Assembly (NCBI RefSeq): GCF_016808095.1
Contig: NC_068974.1
Coordinates: 32,472,825 to 32,536,824 of the forward strand
Reading direction: 5' to 3'
Source of the DNA: Vigna angularis
Taxonomy: Eukaryota > Streptophyta > Magnoliopsida > Fabales > Fabaceae
DNA length: 64,000 bases
The notes below the pieces were generated by a model. The model was not told where the DNA came from and did not search any database. It was given only the letters and a program-made list of their open reading frames with translations. A program made the position numbers and the translations under genes. Of this stretch, positions 1 through 12,480 are shown piece after piece; positions within the stretch are counted from its first letter, which is position 1, and every line of letters begins with the position of its first letter.

Positions 1-824
1 CTCAGACCAAACAATAAATACTATGAAGAGAAACAAAAACTACCTCATATCGCCAATCCCTCACGGATTTGCTTTTGGTACCACTCCAAATCGTCCCCTC
101 ATATAAAGGACTATGGTTCTCCACCTCCCCTACAGCGGAAGTCTTTTTCTTATCCTCGAGTACACCATAGTCAACATTGGGCATCTCTTTCACGATCCAT
201 GGTCACAACACTTAGGCCAAGCCCTCACGGATTTGTTTTTGGTACCACTCCAAATCCTCCCCTCAAACAAAGGACTGTAGTTCTTCACCTCCCCTACAAC
301 GGAAGTCTTTTTCTTATCCTCGAGTACACCATAGTCAACATTGAGCATCTCCTTGCCCTCTTTCACGATCCATGGTCACAACACTTGGGCCAAGCCCTCA
401 CGAATTTGCTTTTGGTACCACTCCAAATCCTCCCCTCAAACAAAGGACTATGGTTCTCCACCTCCACTACAGCGGAAGTCTTTTTCTTATCCTCGAGTAC
501 ACCATGGTCAACACTGGCATGTCCTTGCCCTCTTTCATGATCCATGGCCACAACACTTGGGCCAAGCCCTCACGGATTTGCTTTTGGTACCACTCCAAAT
601 CCTCCCCTCAAACAAAGGACTATGGTTCTCCACCTTCCCTACAACAGAAGTCTTTTTCTTATTCTCGGGTACACCATGGTCAACACTGAGCATCTCCTTG
701 CCCTCTTTCATGATCCATGGTCACAACACTTGGGCTAAGCCCTCACGGATTTGCTTTTGGTACCACTCCAAATCCTCCCCTCAAACAAAGGACTACGGTT
801 CTCCACCTCCCCTACAGCGGATGG
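1..824. repeat. 173-bp tandem array, internal part of a TRIM-like LTR element
   Basis: About four and a half head-to-tail units run from the window edge to the primer binding site at 825. The anchor 'cacgatccatgg'/'catgatccatgg' recurs at 191, 364, 537 and 709, giving spacings of 173, 173 and 172 bp. Each unit contains a stretch near 'ccctcacggatttgctttt' that is also present, diverged, in the LTR to the right (about 900-950), so part of the unit is LTR-related. Overlapping ORFs on both strands arise from the repetition and are not taken as genes. The left end lies outside the window. Confidence 0.85.
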
Positions 825-836
825 GCTCTGATACCA
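825..836 (-). other. Primer binding site, initiator-Met tRNA type
   Basis: The plus strand reads gctctgatacca, i.e. TGGTATCAGAGC on the minus strand. This is the common plant retrotransposon primer binding site complementary to tRNA-iMet. It is separated by two bases from the presumed LTR end at 839, so the element runs on the minus strand. Confidence 0.75.
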
Positions 837-838
837 TT

Positions 839-1030
839 TGTAGAGAGGGACAACACACACATAGATCTCCACACTGGTAAGATATTGTTCGCTTTGGGCT
901 AAGCCCTCACAGATTTGCTTTTGGTACCACTTCAAAATGTCTCTCCCTAATGAAGGTATCTTATGTGTATATAAACCCAATTCCGTCTCTTATTTTATCC
1001 GATATGAAACTTTGTTTGTACCTAACAACA
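839..1030 (-). mobile_element. TRIM-like LTR (5' LTR of a minus-strand element)
   Basis: The LTR starts with 'tgtagagaggg' immediately beside the primer binding site. It contains 'atgtgtatataaaccc' and ends near 'acctaacaaca'. Small size, no coding capacity and the familiar legume sequence suggest a terminal-repeat retrotransposon in miniature. The outer end is approximate because no target duplication could be confirmed; the partner LTR would lie left of the window. Confidence 0.55.
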
Positions 1031-2300
1031 ATCAAGTCACCAGAAGAGTTACAAAAAGTTAACGAGGACCTTTAACCAATAATGTGAGGTCACAAGGTTC
1101 GTCATGGGCAAGGTGTTCAAAGGTGATCCATGATCAAGAGGATAATTTCAACAAGATCGAATGCAAATTGACATAAAATGTCCGTAGAAACAATATTTGA
1201 TTGTGGACAATTTTTTTTAAATCTTCTTTATTTGTCACCGTTTATTTCATATAGGAATAACGAACTTACTTGTATATGTGGATATACGGGAATAAAATCT
1301 ACACTCAATAGTAAATACCATGACTATCTATTTATCACGCATAATAAATATTTTAATATTTTTTATTAAAACGTTTGGTGTCTATCATCGTATTCATATT
1401 TACGAATACCATTTTTCACAAAAAAATTAAGATTAAAATTATATTTTATTAGCTTAAATTTAATTTATAATTTATTTATTTAAAATTAAATTTTAATTTA
1501 TATTTAATTAGATTTATATTTTATCTTATATTTTTTGTAATCTATGTTAGATTTTATTTTTAAAATTTATAATATATGTACGTATTATCCGCGCCGGACC
1601 GATCCCCATCTCTACTTCTATTAATCTATAATATTTTTATTAATCTATAATATTTCAAGGATACTGAGTTAATTCTTACATTATCGTTATCATGTTACAC
1701 CATTATTCAAGGGATAAGTTTTTTTTCTCAAGATGATAAATCGATTTACCTTCATTTGAAGCTTGATAACTTCAAACACCTACGTTAATATTTTTAGTTT
1801 ATCATTTGATTTTTATATTCACACACTCTGTCACCATAAAAATTATATTTTTACTATTTAAAAATTAGAAATTTCGCTAAAACATTTAAATAAAAGTATG
1901 ATTAAATTATTCTTATATACAATCAGTTAAAAATATTTTTATAACACAATAAGAATTAAAATTTATGTTTCTTAATCATATTCATGTTAAAGTTTGCCAA
2001 AATATTAATTATAAAAACAAGAACTATTTTTCGTCTCTAAATATTATAAAAAAACTATATTTCATTTTAAACTAAATTATAAAATATTCAGTCTCAGAAT
2101 TTTATAAAACTCATAAAATATCTTTTTCGACAAAAAAAAATAATTTAAAAACAAAATACACTTTTTATAATAGTTTAAGAAAAAATATATCTAACTAAAA
2201 AAACAGGAGTTGTAAAAAACAAGTTATTAAAGGTAAACTAAAAGCAAAGGTTAAATTATTTATCTGAGAATAAAAAACCAGACAAAAACACGGTCATTCA
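1031..2300. other. AT-rich intergenic DNA, HDA9 upstream region
   Basis: No gene is supported. The stretch is very AT-rich. It has a short direct repeat of 'ttaatctataatattt' around 1620-1656. The last part (about 2290-2436), with 'gagagaagagatacc' and pyrimidine-rich runs, is the likely 5' UTR and promoter-proximal region of HDA9. Confidence 0.6.
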
Positions 2301-2436
2301 GTGACAGAGAGAAGAGATACCGAAAAGAAGAGGCGAAATGTCACAACAGGGAAAGCTAATGCCATTGACACTGCCATGGTAGCCATATTCTCTTTCATCA
2401 ATTCCCGCCACTACTCTTCAACGCTCTCTACAAAAC

Positions 2437-5400
2437 ATGCGCTCCAAGGACAGAATCGCTTACTTCTATGACGGTACGTTTTTTCCTCATATTCTTCTAA
2501 TTGCGTTCCTTCGTTTCTTTGTTTTCTTGTCCGATTCTTCTTTCACGAAATTGAACTCGTGATGTTCGTCAACGCTCTTCGTATCACGCGATTTTCAAAT
2601 TCCTAGCTCAGTTCGTTCTTGAATATCGAAACCCTAGCCATGTGAGGTTTTTCATGGCGAGATACCGAAGATTCGTTAACCGGTAACAACGAGTTGTGAG
2701 CAATACTATATAAAAAGTATAGGAACTATTTTCAACCTAAAATCAAGAATATGGGATTATAGTTCTTTCTACTTATATATTATTCATTTTACTTGATTTT
2801 ATCAACGTGGAAGTTTCAACTCACCTTAAATTCCAAAGAAGTCGCCTGTACAATAAGGATATGAATCTGTCTTTAGAACTGTTTTAGGTTTCTGATTCTG
2901 CTCCATGCTTTGCTCGGTATTTTTTCTGAAAGATTCAATGTAGAGGATTTTGGATAGTTGCACTATAAAAAACTCTATTTGGCGGTCACTATGGAGTTTA
3001 GTTTTACATTTTTTTTTTATTATTACTCATGCTGTTCAGTAAGAAAATCAGCACGTGCAATGACAGTCGAGTTCTGTGAGGAGCTGTTCGATCTTGAATA
3101 CCAATTAGTTTTCGGGTTCTAGGTTTTAAATTTTGGTGCACATTTGCAATTGTGGCTGCAACATCAAGGTTTTTGTGGTTTTCACAAATGAGGACACCAG
3201 CCGCGTTTATTTGCAATATGACGAATTGAAGGTAGCTGCAACCTCAATTTAAAACCTTGGCTCATGTCAAGAAGTTCCTTTACCACATTTTTTAGGAAAG
3301 TATAAATTGAAAAGTGAAATTATTTAATGAAAGTGCAATATTTAGTTCATTGAGAACTTAGAAAAGCTTTGCTTATTTCCATTTACTGTCTGTTTATTTT
3401 TGGGTCCTTAACAGTCATGACAGCCGGATTAATATTTACGTTATCTGCTAGGTTTTGTTTCTTTGCATGTTTTTTATCTACTCATGTATTTCAATGTTAC
3501 ATATTGCAGGCGATGTTGGTAGTGTTTACTTTGGTGCAAAGCATCCAATGAAGCCACACCGGCTTTGCATGACTCATCATCTTGTTCTCTCATATGACCT
3601 TCATAAGAAAATGGAGATTTATGTTAGTTACATATATAGGCTGTTCTGCATTTTATTTATGTTTTTTTTTGTTGCTAAGTTGTTGATTGCATAATTTTGT
3701 TCTGATGGTTTCTATTTTATGTATGATCCAGCGTCCACATAAGGCTTATCCTGTTGAGCTTGCCCAGTTTCACTCGGCTGATTATGTTGAGTTTTTGCAC
3801 AGGATTACGCCTGACACTCAACACTTGTTCTTAAATGAACTGACGAAATGTATGCTATTCAGTTTTAAATGCATTCAGATGTAATTTTGAGAGAGTTACG
3901 ATGAAACCCAAATACTGAACGTGTTTTGTCCTAGATGCAGCTGTCACTAAATTAGGGTTCCATGTCCAAAAACATTTGCCTGAGGAGGGGGAGGGGGCAG
4001 AGGAGGATAGTTCCATAAATGTTTTGGATTAACATTATCTAACCCTAATGTTCATGGCAGATAAGTATAGGGGGAAAGGGAGGGATTTTGAAAGTACTGA
4101 AGAATATAGTAAATGTTTTACCTATAATTCCTGTTACTTTTGATCAAATATGTGGTTTCCTCCCTAGTCCCTTCTATAAATTATTGATATTTGACTTTTG
4201 AAATTAATGTTTTCCAACCACAATGGTTATATAATTATTTTTCTTATATATTATTAACTTATCGTCTAGCTTCCGACTAATATCAGGTTTCTCTTATTTT
4301 TTTAATCATGTGTCAGATAATCTTGGAGAAGACTGCCCTGTATTTGACAACTTGTTTGAATTTTGTCAGATTTATGCTGGCGGAACTATAGGTATGATAT
4401 GTTTATAATAGTGCTTCTCTGAATTTTTGTTATGCCTAGTTTGTCATATGTATGCTGATTGACTCATGTGCCTGCAGATGCTGCTCGTCGATTGAACAAC
4501 CAACTTTGTGATATCGCTATAAACTGGGCTGGTGGACTTCACCATGCAAAGAAATGCGAGGCATCTGGGTTTTGTTACATCAATGACTTGGTTTTAGGAA
4601 TCTTGGAGCTTCTTAAATATCATGCCCGTGTTTTGTATATTGATATAGATGTGCACCATGGTGATGGCGTAGAAGAAGCCTTCTACTTCACTGATAGGTC
4701 AGTTGGTGTTTAATATCATGTTTGGCTTATGAGGTGAAGCTATTAATGATTGAGAATATAGGGAGTTTAGCCATACTTGTGACTTCTCTACCTTTTTAAA
4801 TGGTAAACTTTCTCATTACAGGGTGATGACTGTCAGTTTTCATAAGTATGGAGACCTGTTCTTCCCGGGTACTGGTGATGCTAAGGTGATTTTCTTTATT
4901 CTGTTTGTATCTTTGGTTGTGCCAATCAGTCTATTCTATCAGACTATCACAACCTTATTATTACATTAATATTAATATTCTAAATCTGGATTTCACTGTT
5001 GCCCATGTTGTAATCTGCTGAATGGAATGCTCTATGCTTTCTGAAAAGCTTTTTAAATACTCTATAGATTGGAATGATTTGAACTGATTTTACCATATTA
5101 AAGGAAATAGGAGAAAGAGAAGGAAAGTTTTATGCGATAAATGTCCCACTGAAGGATGGAATAGATGACCTTAGCTTCACACGACTTTTCAAGACTGTAA
5201 GTTCAATTTTTTTTTCCTTTTCTTTTTTTGCCAAACTTCAACCTAAATTATAAAGCTTCTCATTTCAATACTAATTTCATTATTTCTGCTTGGTGGTAAT
5301 TTGTCTGAACTTTTTTAAATACTTGTGCCATAGATTATTTCCAAAGTAGTTGAAACATATCAACCTGGTGCAATAGTTCTCCAGTGTGGAGCAGATTCGC

Positions 5401-8400
5401 TTGCTGGAGATCGCTTGGGTTGCTTCAATCTCTCTATTGATGGTGCTTATCTCCCTGTAAATTTCCTTTCTGATGAAAATATCACCATTCAATGTTAGGG
5501 ATAAAGCTTGATTATGTTCTCAGTCTGTCTTCTCAAATATTGGTCTCTATTGCTTAGTGGATGGTTTAGCTTGATTAGAAAATTTAATTTTTCGATGTTT
5601 CTTTAATAGGTCACTCCGAATGTGTTAGCTTTGTAAAAAGATTCAATTTGCCATTGCTGGTGAGTTTATATTAGTTTATGTTTGCCTTCCACTCACATGC
5701 ACAATGGATGATTTTACTAAAATGGACTTGTCACAGGTCACTGGAGGTGGAGGATACACAAAAGAAAATGTTGCTCGATGTTGGACTGTTGAAACAGGAG
5801 TTCTTCTGGATACAGAGCTTCCTAATGGTATTAGTCAGCCTCTTTTCAAGTCTTGAATTATGAAATTTTATACCAAGATTTTATTTTCTTTTGTTAATGG
5901 GATTGGATATTTATTTTGTTCATGCTTCAAAGTGAAACTAAAACACTATTGTCATGTGAATTGTCAAGTGATGGTTATTTAAACACTACAGACCTTTGAG
6001 GCTCTGTAAACTTAACTGAGTAAAGCCACCCCTCAAATTCACCGAATACTGAATCTCCTCTATGTTGCGCTTCCCACCCTTTTATTATCTTTGTTACTTC
6101 AAATGGTTTCCCCTTCCTTTCTACCCTCTTTGTCTCATAGGCAAGGTTGTTTATTGTTATGACCAAAACCCCTGCTCTGCTCCTTTCTCATAATTTCTAT
6201 GAGCATAGGATTTCGGTAATTGCACACAACACTTGGAATGGGTGAAAAAAATACGCAATACCGATTTTCCCTCAGGAGCATAGTAGAGTTTGCTTTACAT
6301 TTAGTAACTGTTGCATTATATTTGTTTTGCAACATTTGCCCGGAGAGTAATTTATCCCCAAAATGCTTTCTATCTTAGTTATAAGTTTGTGCTTTTTAGG
6401 TTTATGTCCTGGTAGACAGTATAATCCTCCTTAACCCTACGAGTCCCTAAACAATACCATACATGTGTTGTCCAATATAGTCGATTCCGCATTCCAGATT
6501 TAAATTCTGTCCTATTGTTTTCAGATTGGAAATGTTTCTTACTTGCTTTGTTCTGACTTGCAGAGATTCCGGAAAATGATTATATTAAATATTTTGCACC
6601 AGAATTCTCTTTGAAGATTCCAAATGGGCAGATAGTATGTATTTATTTGTTGGGGTTTCTCTTCTATTGAGTTTAATTTGTTTGATGATTTGGATTTCTT
6701 TTTGACATTTAATGTCTCTGATTTCATTGGATAGGATTAAAAAATACTCATTAGAATGTTTAATTTGCATCTAGTGGTATCTTTCCTCTTTACAATATTG
6801 CTTGTACTAATCTTTCCTTTAAATTGATCAGGAAAACCTAAATAGTAAATCATATCTTAGCACTATTAAAATGCAAGTCTTGGAAAATCTTCGTTGCATC
6901 CAACATGCTCCAAGTGTTCAAATGCAGGAGGTGAGTGTGAGTTCATCCTTGAAATAGGAGGACCCCATCTTGTGAGCAGACTCAATTACTTTATCATAAA
7001 ATTGTTTCTTGTGAATGTTTTGTTTTTAGAGGTGTTGTGTTAGAAGCTCTTTAACTTTCTTGTATTAATAATCTGTTGCCAATGGTTACTAATCAATTCT
7101 TGGACCTTTAAGCATTTTAAGTGAAAAATATTCCTTCCTATGATGCTTCTAAATTAAGACGAGAATCGTTGGTAGATTGTGGAGAGTGAAGGTTTCTAAA
7201 GTTGGGTGGAATTTCAGGAACTATTTATCAACTGATTCTGTAAAATTGTTAAACTGAAGGATGGTAGCCATTGAAGTTGGGCATTGGGACTATTGAAATC
7301 TATTATTTAGGCTATCCTTGTTAGTAAACTTGGAATCTCGCTAATAATTAATTCTTCAAAATGTTTCTTGTCGCTCTCCATTCTTTGTTGAATTGTTTTG
7401 GACTTGGGTTCAAACTCATTTGATGATGTCGGATCCAACTACTTTTAGTAATGCATCAACTAATGTTTTGTGGATCACAGGTCCCTCCTGACTTCTACAT
7501 TCCAGATTTCGATGAAGATGAGCAGAACCCTGATGAGCGTATTGATCGTAAGGAAAAAGAAAATAATTATTAATTGCATTTCTGATCTCTATATTGATCT
7601 GTGATTTTGGAATGTCTAATTTGGATTGCTCATATCTAGTCTTTATATTTCTCTAATTGTTCAAATAAGTCGTAAACCACAATTTTTCCCTTCAATAATA
7701 GAGATGCAACATATCACTGGTTTATATAAATTAACCAAGAAAAATGTGTAAAAATTTTGAGAGAGTAGCAGAGGAGATACTGTCCATCTCAATCCTTTAT
7801 TTTCTGCAAGCAACTAATTTTATCAGTTAGATTGAAATAAAATTAAAGAGGAGGGTTAAAATGGAGAGTAACTGTTACGTACCTGAAAAAGAGACGTAAC
7901 GAAATCACCCTCTCACACACTCACAACAAGCAAAAGAATAATGAAAGAATGAACTTGAACGAATGAATCTCTTTTATTGATAGTAATAGCTGAATAAACA
8001 AAAGTAAACAATAATTGGGAGCATAACCTCCATTAATTATTTGAGAGCATAACCTCCCTCACAAGACAATAATGTCTGTCACAAAACTCAATAATTAAAA
8101 ACATACCTTTAATCCTAGACTCTCCTTTTATTTATACTAATTATTTCTTAAATAAAATATTTCCCTAGAATAAAATATGAATATTGTTCTAAATAAAATA
8201 TTTCCCTAAGATATATTCTTATTTACTATAATTATTTCTAAATATTTTGCGCCTATCCTAACTATTGTCCCAGTTAGGATAGTCACTCTTCAACCGATCG
8301 GCTCAGGTCATTCACTGCTTCCCACCGTTCGGTCTGGTCACTCTCCCTTGTCCACCGTTCGGCCTACTCGCTCCCTGCCTTCCACCATTCGGCCTGCTCG

Positions 8401-11039
8401 CTATCTGCCTTCCACCGTTCGGCCTGGTCGCTCCTTGCCTTCCTCCGTTCGGCTTGCTTCCACTTGCCTCCTACCGTTCGGCTCCAGGTCTTCACCACCT
8501 TCCATCGTATTGTGAAACTTGATCTTCTGACTTCTCTTCATCATCGTGTTACCATATGAAGGGTACTCACTGGCTGTTGCCCTCCAATTGAGGTCTGAAG
8601 GTTTGGGTAGTGGTAAAACCCCCTCCAATGTCTTCCATTCTTCATCCAACATTCTGGTCACCACTTTTCCAGAATCATAAGCCCTGAGGAATAGGTCTTT
8701 GATGTCTTTTAATACTTCACGTCGCTCTCTCCCTTTGGCTGGTGTATCAAAAACTACAAACCCCCTGTTCTTTTCGCTGACCCACCTTCTTACAGAATCC
8801 ATTGTTCAGTCCAGGGTATTGATTCTTCCATCTGTCCTTCCTTCCAAAGCCTCCATTCTTCCTTCCAGTACTAGCCCGTTTGATTCCGGCAGTTTTCTCA
8901 CGTTCGATTATGGCCGTCCTTTCACGTTCGAATCCGTCAGTCTGCTACTGTTCGGTTCCAGCAGTCCCTTCCCATTCGGCTTGGTAAGTCCTTTCTCTTT
9001 AGGTTCCGCCCGTTCTCTCACGGTCGGATCCAGCAGTCTGCTACCGTTCGGTTTCAGTAGTCCCTTCCCGTTCAGCTCGATAAGTCCTCCCTCTTTAGGT
9101 TCCGCCCATTCTCTTACGTTCGGATCTAGCAGTCTGCTACCATTCGGTTTTGGCAGTTCTTTTGCGTTCGATTCCAGACGTCCTTTCCCATTTGGAGTTT
9201 GCGCGGTCCCTAACTGCTTACTGGCCGCGAGTCTTTTGAAGACTAACCCCGAATCGGATCACCATCGCCTCCTTTAAACCTTCCCAAGAATAAGTCTTGG
9301 CTTTCCCCTTCCAAAATTTGAACCAGTATCTGACCTTTTCCTCCATACTGATGTAGGTTAGGCACACCTTCTCTTCCTCCGACACCCCTTGTAGTTCAAA
9401 AAATTTATCAGCTTTATTGATCCAATTCAATGGATCAACCCTGTCAAAAATGGGTAACTACCCATTTCTTCCAGCTGGGTTGTGCTTCATGGTGTATTCC
9501 ACCCAACTCTGCCTTCAACCTCCTTATGGACAACTCCATGCTCTCCAGTCTCTGCCCCATGCTCTCCAGTTTCCCTTCAACTGCATTCATCCTTCCCTCT
9601 ATGATGTCTCTCATTCCTCTCTGTTACTCCGGCTGGCCACACACTCCTCTCCTTCAATCCGACAGATAACTTCCTCACGTCCTTTTCTCCTTTCTAACGA
9701 TCCGGCAGGTCGGACCAATTGTTACGTACCTGAGTAGGAGACGTAACGAAATCACCCTCTCACACACTCACAACAAGCAAAAGAATAATGAAAAAATGGA
9801 CTTGAACGAATGAATCTCTTTTATTGATGGTAATAGCTTAATAAACAAAAGTAAACAATAGTTGGGAGCATAACCTCCATCAATTATTTGGGAGCATAAC
9901 CTCCCTCACAAGATAATAATGTCTGTCACAAAACTCAATAATCAAAAGCATACCTTTAATCTTATACTCTCCCTTTATTTATACTAATTATTTCCTAAAT
10001 AAATTATTTTCCTAGAATAAAATATGAATATTGTTCTAAATAAAATATTTCCCTAGAATAAAATCTTTCCCTAGAATAAAATCTGAATATTGTGCTAAAT
10101 AAAATATTTCCCTAAGATATATTCTTATTTATTATAATTATTTCTAAATATTTTCCGCCTATCCTAACTGTTGTCCCAGTTAGGATAGTCACTCTTCAAC
10201 CGATCGGCTTAGGTTATTCACTGCTTCCTACCGTTTGGCTTGGTCACTCTCCTTTGTCTATCGTTCGGCCTGCTCGTTCCCTGCCTTCCACCATTCGGCC
10301 TGCTTGTTATCTGCCTTCCACCATTCGATCTGGTCGCTCCTCGCCTTCCACCGTTCGGCCTGGTTGCTCCTCGCCTTCCTCTGTTCGGCCTGGTCGCTCC
10401 TCGCCTTCCTCTGTTTGGCTTGCTTCCACTTGCCTCTTACCATTCGGCTCCAGTTCTTCACCACCTTCCACTGTTTCGCTAGACTTCTCCACGCCTTCCA
10501 CTGTTCGGCTACCGTTCGACCTTTACGGTCAATACCGTTCGGCTACTGTTTGGCCTTTACGGTCAATACCGTTCGGTCTCATTTCCCTCCTACCTTCCTT
10601 CTCTTTCTCATATCCTTTCCAAACCTTATTATTACCCCTACCTTATACCGTAATAGTAACTCTAAAATTACTCTAGGAGTAATTTGATTTTGTATACAAC
10701 TTGTATATATTGTCACATATCACTTTTTTATTATGCGTCAAAATTCCATTGTTATTTATTTATTTATTATATTAATCAGTGTGGATAAACTTTTGGGACA
10801 AATAACTTAATTAAAAAATCATAATGACTAAATATCCGTAATTATTAAAATTGAATTTAGACTTTAAAAGTGTGATTAAGTAAAAAAGCGGCATTTCCCT
10901 TCCTCTCTTTACCTGTGCCAAATCTTGGTTTATGGATATGACAATTCTCTTTTCAGAGCACACTCAAGACAAGCACATCCAGCGCGATGATGAATATTAT
11001 GAAGCTGACAATGACAATGATCAAATGGATGTTTCATGA
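2437..11039 (+). CDS. HDA9: Histone deacetylase 9 (class I RPD3/HDA1-type), 14 exons, 429 aa
   Basis: Coding exons: 2437-2473, 3510-3622, 3732-3849, 4317-4391, 4478-4697, 4822-4885, 5104-5196, 5334-5442, 5610-5659, 5737-5827, 6564-6634, 6832-6930, 7481-7547 and 10957-11039. All introns are GT-AG and the join totals 1290 nt with no internal stop. The protein begins [20 protein letters not shown] and ends with an acidic [10 protein letters not shown] tail, matching plant HDA9 in length and layout. Deacetylase landmarks are intact: tandem His (136-137), zinc ligands in DIDVHHGDG (Asp172, His174) and in LQCGAD (Asp261), and the catalytic-site Tyr of GGGGY (Tyr300). Known role of the family: Zn-dependent removal of acetyl groups from histone H3 tails in the nucleus, as part of a co-repressor complex affecting flowering and senescence. 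The last intron (3.4 kb) holds a retrotransposon, so only the short tail exon lies beyond it. Confidence 0.95.
7873..8507 (-). repeat. Left (3') LTR, truncated, with accgttcgg minisatellite
   Basis: Matches the right LTR from 'tgttacgtacctga' through the shared 'gggagcataacctcc' block to the GC-rich part, then loses similarity near 8507. From about 8285 it holds imperfect repeats of roughly 30 bp built around 'ccaccgttcggcctg'. The rest of the LTR seems lost with part of the internal domain. Confidence 0.75.
8508..8802 (-). pseudogene. Possible captured host exon, DUF632-like fragment
   Basis: A minus-strand reading frame opens at 8802 ([12 protein letters not shown]...) and includes [14 protein letters not shown] and VVTRMLDE. 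This resembles the start of the DUF632 region in plant DUF630/DUF632 proteins (typically ...FIRAYDSGKEVSRMLE...). It lies between gag and the 3' LTR, where LTR elements sometimes carry transduced host sequence. The frame runs on into the LTR repeats, so the C-terminal part is not real coding sequence. The family match is from memory of the motif only. Confidence 0.35.
8820..9200. repeat. Diverged minisatellite within the retrotransposon
   Basis: Repeats with a period near 96 bp. The phrase 'gttccgcccgttctctca' at 9003 recurs as 'gttccgcccattctctta' at 9099, with shorter inner repeats around 'cccgttcgg'. The long plus-strand ORF here (many Ser/Pro/Phe residues) follows from the repeat and is not considered a gene. 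Confidence 0.65.
9218..9600 (-). pseudogene. Ty3-type gag remnant
   Basis: The frame [20 protein letters not shown] followed by [10 protein letters not shown] and [13 protein letters not shown] is the conserved core of the plant retrotransposon gag domain (the 'WI..AE.FF' and 'A..W...' pattern). Upstream on the minus strand to about 9600 the sequence fits the usual gag N-terminal segment, but in a different frame. The frame ends soon after the core. No zinc knuckle or downstream pol was found. Confidence 0.75.
9720..10655 (-). repeat. Right (5') LTR of the HDA9-intron element
   Basis: About 936 bp from 'tgttacgtacctga' to 'ccgtaata', followed by the target duplication gtaac. It contains the 'accgttcgg' minisatellite (about 10195-10580). 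The flanking internal bases on the minus strand (aattggtccgacctgcc) are the presumed primer binding region. Compared with the 625-bp solo LTR at 52381 it is about 300 bp longer, the difference being mainly the minisatellite. Confidence 0.75.
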
Positions 11040-12090
11040 AATTAGCTGGACCTTGATTCACTGCAGTCACATTTCAGAGTCAAGGGGTGCAGTCATGATA
11101 TAATGACTATTTTCTTTTTATCTTATTTTTAGTTTTATGAAGAATGCCAGAATCTCTCTTTTTAACATAATCTTCCTTGTACACCCTCTTCCTTGTATAT
11201 TTAATGGAATTTTTAGTTTCAAAGTTTCATATATTTGCTCGAAAGTTTGCTTATTCTTGATTTCTTTCTTGGTATTACGGGATGTCTTTTTTTGTGTGTG
11301 GAATGATAATAGAATGAGAGCAACTCTGATACGAGCTGAATGGCATTATTTATTTGTACTTTTTTCAAACAAGGTGGCATTTCATGAACAATGTTGGCAC
11401 TATTGTTGCACTTGTCTAATTACAGAACTGATCGTATCTTCAACAAGAAACGGAAGGGAAGAAAGGGGCTGTGATATTTGACTCAATTTATTGGGAAGAA
11501 CACAAAAATGGGGGAGAGTCTAATTTTCGCTTATTTAGTCTTTCCCCTCCAATAACAAGAACAAAATATTTCGTATTTTAATATGTGAAAACGAGAACAC
11601 AAACAATAAGGTAATGTTACATCACTTAATTAAAAGAAAATTAATGACGAAAAATCAATTAAAAAATATAATTTTTTTTACTATCAAATAAATAAATAAA
11701 TTAAAAAAAATTAATTAAAGATATATAAATTATGAGAGATGTATAACTTAATTAACAGAATAAATAATATAAAATACATTATGAATAAGTATTAAAAAAT
11801 GAACAAATTTTAATTTTAAATAAACTCTTGTAATAAAGAAATGAGAATATTGAAAATGTTTCCTGGAAACTCTTATCCTCTACACCAACCAAAACATCTA
11901 ATCAATATCACCCACCAATAAAATCTTCCCTCCTCCGAAGCAGACAGCCTTGACAATTTTTGAAAATGCATTTTTGCAATTTTCTTCAAAGTAAATCAAC
12001 TTGGTGCCTACTGCATGATATTCAATTGAACTTTTAAATGCATTCACCACCTCATTACTCCCAATCAATGGTAGTAGGTAAACCTTGACA
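11040..12090. other. HDA9 3' UTR and AT-rich spacer
   Basis: Probable HDA9 3' UTR follows the stop at 11037-11039 for a few hundred bases (T-rich, with several possible poly(A) signals). Beyond about 11480 the DNA is AT-rich with no coding signal. The 114-residue plus-strand ORF at 11137-11481 has no recognisable features and lies in the presumed UTR. Confidence 0.55.
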
Positions 12091-12480
12091 AACCAAGTTA
12101 AATGAATCTGAACTTTTGGGTTGAATGTTGTAGCATGTTACAACTAATAATGTGACTCATTTGAAAGGCTTACACAACTAATATTTGTTTGGACACTCTT
12201 CTTAAACGTATAAAATCACGTTCAGTATGTGAAAAATGTACAAGTTTTGATCCATAGCTTCTGAAAAGATGTGTAACATAACATGCCACTAAACAACCAA
12301 GTTAAATGAATCTGAATTTTAGGTTCCATTCAGTGGTTGCATCTAACAGCTAATAACAATATTCATCATTTGAAAGGCCTACACAACTAACCTGTGTTTG
12401 CCTCAAAAGTATAGCTTCTGAAAAGACGTGCAAAGCACACCAGTAAACACAGAACCAAACATGCCACAAATCAGTCCTCA
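12091..12480. repeat. Degenerate tandem duplication, about 204-bp period
   Basis: 'aaccaagttaaatgaatctgaa' begins at 12091 and again at about 12295. 'catttgaaaggc.tacacaactaa' and 'tagcttctgaaaaga.gtg' also recur. Two diverged copies; no coding content recognised. They lie just beyond the 3' end of the duplicated LMW-PTP segment. Confidence 0.55.

Larger units (their letters stand above)
7873..10655 (-). mobile_element. Internally deleted Ty3-type LTR retrotransposon inside HDA9 intron 13
   Basis: Two related LTRs in the same orientation (7873-about 8507 and 9720-10655) flank a short internal region. Both begin tgttacgtacctga. The insertion is bracketed by the 5-bp repeat gtaac at 7868-7872 and 10656-10660. 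The far end reads ...ccgtaata, a slightly decayed ...CA terminus; the related solo LTR at 52381 confirms this edge. Minus-strand gag remains, but no protease, reverse transcriptase or integrase could be found, so the element is non-autonomous or deleted. It lies antisense to HDA9. Confidence 0.85.

Noticed and set aside
8699..9277. 192-aa plus-strand ORF rich in Ser, Phe, Pro
   Set aside because: It runs antisense to the gag region through a minisatellite, and its composition is explained by the repeat.
10235..10687. Overlapping 140-150 aa ORFs in three frames
   Set aside because: All lie in the GC-rich LTR minisatellite, where stop codons are rare in every frame.
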